NCBI GenBank assembly: GCA_035541265.1
Contig: DATKNQ010000046.1
Span: 1 to 6,882, forward strand
Source: Bog-159 sp035541265
Lineage (GTDB): Bacteria > Acidobacteriota > Terriglobia > Bryobacterales > Bryobacteraceae
Direction: 5' to 3'
DNA: 6,882 bases
In this document: positions 1 through 5,514 of the stretch, one piece after another
Layout of the letters: each line of letters begins with the position of its first letter
How positions within the stretch are numbered: position 1 is the stretch's first letter
Translations under genes and position numbers: made by a program
The notes under the pieces: model-generated
The model's input: the letters and a program-made list of their open reading frames with translations, nothing else
Told to the model about the DNA's origin: nothing
The model's database searches: none

Positions 1-303
1 CGCGACCGCCGTGAATAGCTTGGTATTGGAAGCGATCGGGCTCATCGTGCCGGGCGTAAACGGCAGCTTCTTTTCCCAATCGCGAAAACCGTAGCCCCTG
101 GCGAACACCAGCTTGTCATTGACCACGATACCTACCCCCACGCCGGGAGCATTCCAGTCCTTGAGGGTCCTGGCCATGTAGGCGTCGAAACCTTCCAGCT
201 TCTGCGCAACGTCGATCGTCTGCGCGCTGGCACTCAGCACGGCGGCTGATAGGAGCAGCCCAACTGCCGCTGCGAGCCGGTATGTCCTGGTAAGAACAGT
301 CAT
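1..303 (-). CDS. Secreted serine hydrolase, beta-lactamase/PBP-like family, N-terminal part (cut by left edge)
   Basis: The first 101 codons of a minus-strand gene run off the left edge with no stop. Residues 1-27 form a signal peptide: a short basic start, a hydrophobic core rich in Ala and Leu (about 10-23), and a likely cleavage after SASA before Q28. The segment that follows (about 47-75) has the family pattern LKDWNAPGVGVGIVV, a basic residue, then ARGYGFRD. Next comes the catalytic SxxK motif, SNTK, with predicted nucleophile Ser92 and Lys95. This identifies the serine beta-lactamase / DD-peptidase / esterase superfamily (Pfam Beta-lactamase, class C-like), exported to the periplasm or surface. 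The substrate cannot be told, because the YxN and KTG-type motifs lie outside the window. The start at 303 puts the signal peptide at the N-terminus. An in-frame ATG at 369, 13 bases after an AAGGAG, would add 22 residues and is less likely. The gene points the same way as ppk1 but has its own promoter-like box. Confidence 0.85.
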   Translation of the reverse strand, partial: MTVLTRTYRLAAAVGLLLSAAVLSASAQTIDVAQKLEGFDAYMARTLKDWNAPGVGVGIVVNDKLVFARGYGFRDWEKKLPFTPGTMSPIASNTKLFTAVA

Positions 304-327
304 TTTTGTGAGCTCACTTATCCGGCC

Positions 328-337
328 AGTATACAAC
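328..337 (-). promoter_or_regulatory. Candidate -10 box (GTTGTATACT) for the serine hydrolase
   Basis: Read on the minus strand this is GTTGTATACT, a TATACT hexamer (5 of 6 to TATAAT) preceded by GTTG, ending 24 bases before the ATG at 303. No convincing -35 hexamer lies 16-18 bases upstream (the 17-base position reads TATCGC). The same GTTGTA-N3-T arrangement occurs upstream of rplU and of the Asp-box gene, which raises its credibility. The 10-bp palindrome GTGAGCTCAC (308-317) lies just downstream, around the expected start of transcription. Prediction only. Confidence 0.4.
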
Positions 338-464
338 GGGGGCGCGCGGCGCGATAGGCTACAGAACATGACTTTCGCCAGACTCCTTCCGGTATTCACC
401 TTGGCCTCTAGCGCACTATGCCAGTGTTCCGCCCGTCACGAATGCGACGGCAAACCGCTCAGTG

Positions 465-496
465 AAAAAGAAGGACCGGTTCGTGTTGTGGTTCCT
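465..496 (-). terminator. Weak candidate Rho-independent terminator after ppk1
   Basis: On the minus strand, 73 bases past the ppk1 stop, AGGAACC can pair with GGTCCT (6 bp with one bulged A) around a 12-base loop, followed by a T-rich run TCTTTTT. The stem is short and bulged, so this is a modest candidate. The rest of the 304-568 gap shows only short palindromes (for example CCGGATCCGG at 541-550) and no supported gene. Confidence 0.3.
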
Positions 497-568
497 GGCG
501 AGACGCGTCCCGCTCGCTGGGTCCGGCTTGCAACTTCATTCCGGATCCGGCAGACTGACAGAGCGGGG

Positions 569-2731
569 TTACTTCTGTCCGGCAGTGGCTTGTTGAATCA
601 GCCACTCCTGGCTGTTGAGCGACTTTTTGCCGCCGGAAGGAGAACGGCGCGCGTAGGTGCCGTCACTCTTCATCTGGCGGCTCTTGACCGTGTCCGCAAG
701 ATACGTCTTCAATACTTTGTCGCGCATGTACTCGACCAGACCGGGTCCTTCCAGCGGAAAAAGCACTTCCACCCGCCGGTCGAGGTTGCGCGGCATCAGG
801 TCCGCGCTGCCCAGATAAATCTGCTCCTCGCCGCCATTGCGAAAATAGTACACGCGGCTGTGCTCCAAGAAGCGGCCGACCACGCTGATCACCTGGATAT
901 GGTCACTGACCCCGGGGATACCGGGCCGCAGACAGCAGATACCGCGCACCAGCAGGTCGACTTTCACGCCAGCTTGCGACGCCTGATAGAGTAGCTGAAT
1001 CACCTTCGGATCCACCAGCGCGTTCATCTTAAAAATGAGGTGCCCCTGCACACCCTTCGCCTGAAGCGCGATCTCACGGCGGATCAAAGCCTCAAACCGA
1101 TCGCGCAGGTTCACGGGCGAAACCAGCAGCTTCTGATAGTCCTTTTTGGCGGAGTATCCAGTCAGATAATTGAAAAGGTCGGTAGTGTCCGAGCCGAGTT
1201 CTTCGTCGCAAGTGAGCATGCCGATATCTGTATACAGATGCGCTGTAACCACGTTGTAATTTCCGGTAGCCATGTGCAGGTAGCGGCGGATCATGCCGGC
1301 CTCTCTGCGCACCACCATCAGCAGCTTACAATGCGTCTTCAGACCCAGCAGACCATAAACGACGTGCACGCCTTCACGCTCCAGCGCACGCGCCCACTCG
1401 ATATTGCTCTCTTCGTCGAAGCGCGCCTTCAGTTCCACCAGCACGGCCACCTGCTTGCCTTCTTCGTTGGCCTCCAGCAGCGCCTCCACCACCGGCGAGT
1501 TTCTGCCGATGCGGTACAACACCATCTTGATGGCCATCGTATTGGGATCTTTGGCGGCCTTCTTCAGGAAGTCGACCACCGGCTGAAAGGAATCGAAAGG
1601 GTGGTGCAGCAGAATATTCTGCCGCCGGATCAACGCGAAAATATCTTCTTCGGCGCTGGCTGCGACCAGCGGTTTCGGCACTGCGGGCAGGAACGGCGCA
1701 TCCTTCAAATCCGGCCGGTCGAGCGAGTACAAGTTCATCAGGCGGCTGAGCGACAACGGACCGCGCACACGATACACCTGGCTGGCATCGATCTCCAGGT
1801 TGCTGACCAGGATATCGAGAATGTGCGATGGCATATCGTCGTTCACCATCAACCGCACCACGCTGCCGAAGCGCCGCTGACGCACGCCTTCTTCGATGGT
1901 CTCGAGAAGGTCCTCGGCTTCCAGTTCCTTGATGGCGAAGTCGGCGTCGCGCGTGACGTGGAAAGGATGCGCCTCGATCACATCCATGCCGCGAAAAAGC
2001 GCCGGCAGGTTCGCGGAGATCACCTGCTCGAGCCAGACGAAGGCCTCATCGCGCGGCGGCCGCTTGCGGGCGTTCTTGCGCTGCCGCTTCAACGGAATGA
2101 ATTGTGGCAGCGAATCCGGCACCTTCACACGCGCGAAGTGCTCGACGCCATCCTCATCGCGGATCAGCACGGCCAAATTGAGGCTGAGATTCGAGATGTG
2201 CGGGAACGGGCGGCCCGGATCGAAAGCCAGCGGTGTGAGCACTGGAAACGCCGTCTCACTGAAGTACCGGTTCGCCACCGCCAGCTCCTTCGGATTCAAC
2301 CTGGCGTAGTCCAGAATGTCGATGCCAGCCTCGGCCAGCGCGGGCAGCAGTTGGTCGTGCAGGCATTTGTGCGCGTCGCCGATCAGTTTCTTGACTTCGC
2401 GGCGGATGGCCACCAATTGCGCCGTGGGGTGCATGCCATCGGGGCCGACATCCAGAATTCCGGCGTCCACCTGGTCGATCATGCCGGCCACGCGCACCAT
2501 GAAAAATTCGTCCACGTTCGATCCCACGATCGCAAGAAACTTGACACGCTCGAGCAAGGGATTGCGCTCGTCCTGAGCCTCTTCGAGCACCCGGAACTGA
2601 AAGGCCAGCAGACTCAACTCGCGGTTGATGTACAGTTGCGGCGAAGTCAGAGCTGGAATTTCGGCGGGCGTCTCGGCTTTCGCCACCGCGGTTGCACGGC
2701 TTCTCTTGGGTGTCATATGCTTAGGCCGCAT
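569..2731 (-). CDS. ppk1: Polyphosphate kinase 1 (PPK1)
   Basis: Complete 720-residue protein of normal family length. PPK1 reversibly polymerises the gamma-phosphate of ATP into inorganic polyphosphate through a phosphohistidine intermediate, usually at the inner membrane. The N domain opens with YINRELSLLAFQFRVLEEA (about 34-52) and continues with FLAIVGSNVDEFFMVRVAG (65-83). The head domain follows (about 125-345). Two phospholipase-D-like C domains then carry the active site: LYRIGRNSPV with Arg407, GLKTHCKL with His467 (equivalent of E. coli His435, the phosphorylated residue), ATGNYN (488-493), LVRGICCLRPG (594-604), GRFLEHSRVY with His624 (equivalent of E. coli His592), and GSADLMPRNLDRRVEVLFP (641-659). 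All key residues are present. A basic insert (RQRKNARKRPPR, 216-227) is a lineage detail. The start could instead be the in-frame ATG at 2716 (residue 6). Neither start has a clear Shine-Dalgarno sequence, and the first ATG touches an inverted repeat. Transcribed divergently from rplU. Confidence 0.97.
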   Translation of the reverse strand: MRPKHMTPKRSRATAVAKAETPAEIPALTSPQLYINRELSLLAFQFRVLEEAQDERNPLLERVKFLAIVGSNVDEFFMVRVAGMIDQVDAGILDVGPDGMHPTAQLVAIRREVKKLIGDAHKCLHDQLLPALAEAGIDILDYARLNPKELAVANRYFSETAFPVLTPLAFDPGRPFPHISNLSLNLAVLIRDEDGVEHFARVKVPDSLPQFIPLKRQRKNARKRPPRDEAFVWLEQVISANLPALFRGMDVIEAHPFHVTRDADFAIKELEAEDLLETIEEGVRQRRFGSVVRLMVNDDMPSHILDILVSNLEIDASQVYRVRGPLSLSRLMNLYSLDRPDLKDAPFLPAVPKPLVAASAEEDIFALIRRQNILLHHPFDSFQPVVDFLKKAAKDPNTMAIKMVLYRIGRNSPVVEALLEANEEGKQVAVLVELKARFDEESNIEWARALEREGVHVVYGLLGLKTHCKLLMVVRREAGMIRRYLHMATGNYNVVTAHLYTDIGMLTCDEELGSDTTDLFNYLTGYSAKKDYQKLLVSPVNLRDRFEALIRREIALQAKGVQGHLIFKMNALVDPKVIQLLYQASQAGVKVDLLVRGICCLRPGIPGVSDHIQVISVVGRFLEHSRVYYFRNGGEEQIYLGSADLMPRNLDRRVEVLFPLEGPGLVEYMRDKVLKTYLADTVKSRQMKSDGTYARRSPSGGKKSLNSQEWLIQQATAGQK

Positions 2732-2761
2732 GGAACGCGTCAGTACAGTTTAACGCGTTCC
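2732..2761. repeat. Inverted repeat in the ppk1/rplU divergent intergenic region
   Basis: GGAACGCGT (2732-2740) and ACGCGTTCC (2753-2761) are perfect 9-bp inverted arms around a 12-base spacer. The right arm sits inside an AACGCGTT palindrome (2752-2759). The left arm directly abuts the first possible ppk1 ATG (2731). It could be an operator for a dimeric regulator or a hairpin at the 5' end of the ppk1 mRNA. No regulator is identifiable. Confidence 0.6.
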
Positions 2762-2771
2762 GCGCCTGCGT

Positions 2772-2800
2772 TTGAACGGCGTCCCGTTTTGTTGTAAACT
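2772..2800 (+). promoter_or_regulatory. Sigma70-like promoter of the rplU-rpmA-obg-GT operon
   Basis: TTGAAC (2772-2777, 4 of 6 to TTGACA) and TAAACT (2795-2800, 4 of 6 to TATAAT) are separated by exactly 17 bases, the optimum. The -10 is preceded by GTTG. Predicted transcription start is near 2807, giving a leader of about 59 bases before rplU. I found no clear hairpin in that leader, only a short repeat of GTCCAG at about 2810 and 2834. Confidence 0.55.
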
Positions 2801-2853
2801 AGGAAATTAGTCCAGAAGCTCCGGCCCACTTAGTGTGTCCAGGCGCCAAAATC

Positions 2854-2859
2854 AGAGGT
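2854..2859 (+). promoter_or_regulatory. Ribosome binding site of rplU
   Basis: AGAGGT lies 6 bases before the ATG at 2866. It supports that start over the out-of-frame ATG at 2870. Confidence 0.6.
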
Positions 2860-2865
2860 TAATTC

Positions 2866-3174
2866 ATGCATGCGATAATTGAGACCGGCGGAAAACAGTA
2901 CCGGGTCGCTTCCGGCGACGTGGTCCGCGTGGAAAAGCTGGCCGGTGAAGTCGGCTCGGAAATCGATCTTCCGGTTCGCGCCGTCTTCAAAGACGAAGGC
3001 GAACTGGTGGCTGGCGCGGATCTCGGCCAAGCCACTGTGAAGGGCACGATCGTCGGCAACGGCCGCGGCCCGAAAATTCTCGTTTTCAAATTCAAGCGCA
3101 AGAAGCAGTACAAGCGCACCATTGGGCATCGCCAGGACTTCACGGAAGTGAAGGTCGGCGACATTTTGGTTTAG
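2866..3174 (+). CDS. rplU: 50S ribosomal protein L21
   Basis: Complete 102-residue protein, the usual length for bacterial L21, which binds 23S rRNA and is part of the large subunit. The N-terminus MHAIIETGGKQYRV is diagnostic; most relatives have Tyr at position 2. The C-terminal family signature with its basic cluster is intact at about 73-93 (VFKFKRKK, then GHRQDFT). First gene of the plus-strand operon, with rpmA 7 bases downstream, the standard rplU-rpmA pairing. The start is fixed by homology and by an AGAGGT ribosome binding site. Confidence 0.98.
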   Translation: MHAIIETGGKQYRVASGDVVRVEKLAGEVGSEIDLPVRAVFKDEGELVAGADLGQATVKGTIVGNGRGPKILVFKFKRKKQYKRTIGHRQDFTEVKVGDILV

Positions 3175-3181
3175 GTGAAGT

Positions 3182-3439
3182 ATGGCGCATAAAAAAGGAT
3201 TAGGCAGTTCGAAAAACGGGCGCGACTCCAACGCGCAGCGGCTGGGCGTGAAGGTTTTTGGCGGGCAACTGGTTCCCGGCGGCTCCATCATCGTACGCCA
3301 GCGCGGCACCAAGATCAAGGCCGGCGAGAATGTCGGCTGGGCCAAGGACGACACGCTGTTCGCCAAGGTGACCGGCGTGGTCGAGTATCGCGACCGCGGC
3401 CGTCTCGGCCGTTTCGTCAGCGTCAAGGAAGTCGCCTAA
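3182..3439 (+). CDS. rpmA: 50S ribosomal protein L27
   Basis: Complete 85-residue protein of normal length. L27 sits at the peptidyl-transferase side of the large subunit, and its N-terminal tail reaches toward the tRNA CCA ends. The protein begins directly with MAHKKG, so it lacks the cleavable extension found in many Firmicutes. NGRDSNAQRLGVKVFGGQ (12-29) and the signature GSIIVRQRGTKIKAG (34-48) are intact. Its ribosome binding site (AGGTGA, 3173-3178) overlaps the rplU stop codon, which points to coupled translation. The stop TAA (3437-3439) is followed at once, and in the same reading frame, by the first codon of obg. Confidence 0.98.
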   Translation: MAHKKGLGSSKNGRDSNAQRLGVKVFGGQLVPGGSIIVRQRGTKIKAGENVGWAKDDTLFAKVTGVVEYRDRGRLGRFVSVKEVA

Positions 3440-4450
3440 CTGTTCATCGACGAAGCTCGCATCCTGGTGAAGGCCGGCGATGGCGGCAACGGTTGCCTGG
3501 CGTTTCGCCGCGAGAAATATGTCCCGCGCGGAGGCCCCAGCGGCGGCGACGGCGGGCGCGGCGGCGACATTTTCCTGGTTTCGAGCGAGCACCAAAACAC
3601 GCTGCTCCAGTTCCGTTTTAATCCCGAACACAAAGCGCAGCGCGGCCGCCACGGTGAAGGCAGCAACTGCACCGGTGCCGACGGATACTCGATTGAGGTC
3701 CAAGTGCCTGTGGGCACCGTTGTCTACGATGACCAGACGGGCGAACGCCTGCACGACTTCACCGCTCCCGGCGACCGGTTCCTCGTCGCGCGCGGCGGAC
3801 GCGGCGGCAAGGGCAACGCGCGCTTCGCCACCGCCACGCACCAGGCGCCCACCGAGCACGAGCCAGGCAAGCCCGGCGAAGAGCGCCGCCTGCGCCTCGA
3901 GCTGAAACTGCTTGCCGACGTCGGTTTGGTCGGATTTCCGAACGCCGGCAAATCGACGCTCATTTCACGTATCTCCGCGGCGCGCCCCAAGATTGCCGAC
4001 TATCCTTTCACTACGCTCGAGCCGCAACTGGGCGTGGTCTCCTTCGACGATTACCGCAGCTTCGTAGTGGCCGACATTCCGGGCTTGATCGAAGGCGCGC
4101 ACCTCGGGCACGGCCTCGGCACGCAGTTCCTACGCCACATCGAACGCACCCGCCTGCTCGCTCACCTGGTGGATGTTTCCGAAGCAAGCGGCCGCGATCC
4201 CGTGCAGGACTTTGAAACGGTGATGGCCGAACTCGCTTCCTTCAGCGAAGACTTGGCGGCCAAGCCCATGATCGTCGTCGCGACCAAGATGGATGCGGCC
4301 CAGGATCCCGCGCGCGTCGAGTCGTTGCGCCGTCTGGCCGCGGAACGCGGGCTGCCGTTCTTCGAAATTTCTAGCGTCACCGGCCAGGGTCTCGACGAGT
4401 TGCGCTACGCCATGGCGGAACGCGTCCTGCCGCCCAAAGAACGCGCATGA
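3440..4450 (+). CDS. obgE: Obg family GTPase (CgtA), with apparent CTG start
   Basis: Obg is a conserved GTPase that assists late 50S assembly and links ribosome supply to growth and stress. Read from the CTG at 3440 the protein has 336 residues. The Obg fold spans about 1-157, with glycine-rich runs at 31-42 and 118-125. The G domain follows: P-loop GFPNAGKST (165-173), switch I YPFTT (188-192), DIPGLIEGA (212-220), a G4 motif reading TKMD (282-285) in place of NKxD, and SSVTGQG (311-317) as G5. There is no C-terminal OCT extension. The conserved N-terminus FIDEARILVKAGDGGNG begins right after the CTG. Because rpmA ends in the same frame at 3439, no upstream start exists. The first conventional start, GTG at 3467, would remove nine conserved residues. 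An AAGGA (3425-3429) lies 10 bases before the CTG. Product identity is certain; the start is inferred. Confidence 0.93.
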   Translation: MFIDEARILVKAGDGGNGCLAFRREKYVPRGGPSGGDGGRGGDIFLVSSEHQNTLLQFRFNPEHKAQRGRHGEGSNCTGADGYSIEVQVPVGTVVYDDQTGERLHDFTAPGDRFLVARGGRGGKGNARFATATHQAPTEHEPGKPGEERRLRLELKLLADVGLVGFPNAGKSTLISRISAARPKIADYPFTTLEPQLGVVSFDDYRSFVVADIPGLIEGAHLGHGLGTQFLRHIERTRLLAHLVDVSEASGRDPVQDFETVMAELASFSEDLAAKPMIVVATKMDAAQDPARVESLRRLAAERGLPFFEISSVTGQGLDELRYAMAERVLPPKERA

Positions 4451-5493
4451 TGCGCATCCTGTTCGTCGCGCCTCCGCTGGCCCCGATCGGTTCGGGTGAA
4501 TCCGGCGGCGTAGAGACGCACTTACTCACGCTCGCGCCGCTTCTGGTGGAACGCGGCCATTTCGTTGGCGTCGTCGCGCCTGAAGGCAGCCTCGTGCCCG
4601 TATCCGGCGTGACGGTCTACGAGGCGTCCGGCGAACCGAGCCCCAGCGCCACGCGCGCCGCGCGCTCGGCCGTGACCATCGCGCGCGCCGGCGGCCTGAT
4701 CGAGAATATGTGGGAGCAGGCGTTCCGCGTCCAGGATGAATACGACGCGATCGTGGGCGTAAGCTACGACTGGCTGCCGTTCTACCTGACGCCGTTCTTC
4801 CGCACGCCGGCCGCACACTGGATCAGCATCTGCTCGGCTATCGATACAGTCGACCGCATGATCGAGCAGCGCTGGCGCGAAGGCGGGTTGCGGCTCGCAG
4901 TGTACACCCGGTCCCAGACCGCGACCTTTCCGTTCCTCGATCCCGCCCGCGTCGCCCTGCTCTACGGCGCTGTGGACCCTGCCGTATTTGCGTTCCATTC
5001 GGAGCCCCAAAATCGGCTTTGTTGGGCAGGACGCATCTCGCCCGAAAAGGGCCTCGAAGACGCCATCGCGGCGGCACGCATGGCCGGCATGCCGCTCGAT
5101 GTCTGCGGCACGATCCAGGATGAAGCTTACTGGCGGAGTCTGCCCAAAGACAGTCTCACGTACCACGGCTTTCTTGCGCCCGCGGAACTGCAGCAGCGCT
5201 ACGCCAGCGCGCGCGCGATGCTGGTTACGCCACACTGGATCGAAGCATTCGGCAACGCGGTCATCGAAGCGATGTCCTGCGGTACGCCGGTCGTGGCATA
5301 CAATCGGGGCGGCCCCGTCGAGATCATCGAACACGGCCAAAGCGGCATTCTGGTGCCGCAAGGCGACGTGCGCGCGTTAGCCGCGGGCGTGCGCGAAGCG
5401 ATCAATCTCGACCGCCGCCGTGTTGCCGCGCGGGCTGCGGAATTCTCGGTCACGCGCATGGCCGATCGGTTCGAAGCGTGGATCGGGGTGTGA
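4447..5493 (+). CDS. GT4-family glycosyltransferase, resembling UDP-glucose:tetrahydrobiopterin glucosyltransferase
   Basis: Complete 348-residue cytosolic protein with two Rossmann-like halves (GT-B fold) and no signal peptide or membrane segment. The N-terminal half has RILFVAPPLAP, then GSGESGGVETH (15-25), the acceptor-side glycine-rich loop. The C-terminal half has WAGRISPEKGLEDAI (193-207), with Arg196 and Lys201 expected at the nucleotide-sugar phosphates. It also has the E-x7-E motif EAFGNAVIEAMSCGTPVVA (266-284, Glu266 and Glu274), followed by RGGPVEII. This is GT4 (Glycos_transf_1), a retaining enzyme with a UDP- or GDP-sugar donor. The middle segment YDWLPFYLTPFFRTPAAHWIS (107-127) and TATFPF (158-163) match, from memory, cyanobacterial pteridine glucosyltransferases, so the acceptor may be a pterin; this is unverified. 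It overlaps obg by ATGA and starts with two consecutive Met codons (4447 and 4450). Translation is probably coupled to obg. Confidence 0.9.
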   Translation: MMRILFVAPPLAPIGSGESGGVETHLLTLAPLLVERGHFVGVVAPEGSLVPVSGVTVYEASGEPSPSATRAARSAVTIARAGGLIENMWEQAFRVQDEYDAIVGVSYDWLPFYLTPFFRTPAAHWISICSAIDTVDRMIEQRWREGGLRLAVYTRSQTATFPFLDPARVALLYGAVDPAVFAFHSEPQNRLCWAGRISPEKGLEDAIAAARMAGMPLDVCGTIQDEAYWRSLPKDSLTYHGFLAPAELQQRYASARAMLVTPHWIEAFGNAVIEAMSCGTPVVAYNRGGPVEIIEHGQSGILVPQGDVRALAAGVREAINLDRRRVAARAAEFSVTRMADRFEAWIGV

Positions 5494-5496
5494 GAT

Positions 5497-5506
5497 GTTG
5501 TATCAT
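5497..5506 (+). promoter_or_regulatory. Candidate -10 box (GTTGTATCAT) for the Asp-box gene
   Basis: TATCAT (4 of 6 to TATAAT) preceded by GTTG, ending 8 bases before the ATG at 5515 and starting 4 bases after the glycosyltransferase stop. No -35 match is seen at 17 bases (GTGGAT), and no Shine-Dalgarno sequence lies between it and the ATG. If real, transcription would start within a few bases of the ATG and the mRNA would be leaderless or nearly so. Confidence 0.35.
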
Positions 5507-5514
5507 TCCCTGCT

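Noticed and set aside
308..318. CRP-like site (TGTGA...TCAC)
   Set aside because: The half-sites are fused with no 6-base spacer, so the sequence does not match the CRP consensus geometry.
467..547. Possible 26-residue minus-strand ORF after ppk1 (MKLQAGPSERDAS...)
   Set aside because: No ribosome binding site and no hydrophobic or conserved features; it overlaps the terminator candidate.
368..994. Plus-strand frame starting MTFARLLPVFTLASSALCQC, which looks like a lipoprotein signal peptide
   Set aside because: The frame runs over 400 bases into the 3' end of ppk1 in antisense. The remaining sequence resembles no family, there is no ribosome binding site, and the signal-like start is probably chance.
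1040..2797. 585-codon open frame on the plus strand, antisense to ppk1
   Set aside because: The opposite strand encodes a full-length, motif-complete PPK1. The antisense translation is rich in His, Gln and Arg with no recognisable domain, as expected of a GC-rich shadow frame.
2807..2865. Possible ribosomal-protein leader regulator (L21 leader-type RNA)
   Set aside because: I could not find a stable hairpin in the roughly 59-base leader, only a short direct repeat of GTCCAG.
3200..3300. Frameshift or fusion between rpmA and obg as the explanation for the missing obg start
   Set aside because: L27 is complete with its normal C-terminus and a stop, and obg follows in frame with its normal N-terminus. 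Nothing is lost or shifted; only the start codon is unusual.
3200..3859. 219-codon minus-strand frame across rpmA and obg
   Set aside because: It is antisense to two genes with certain identity, and its Ala/Val/Gly-rich translation is typical of a shadow.
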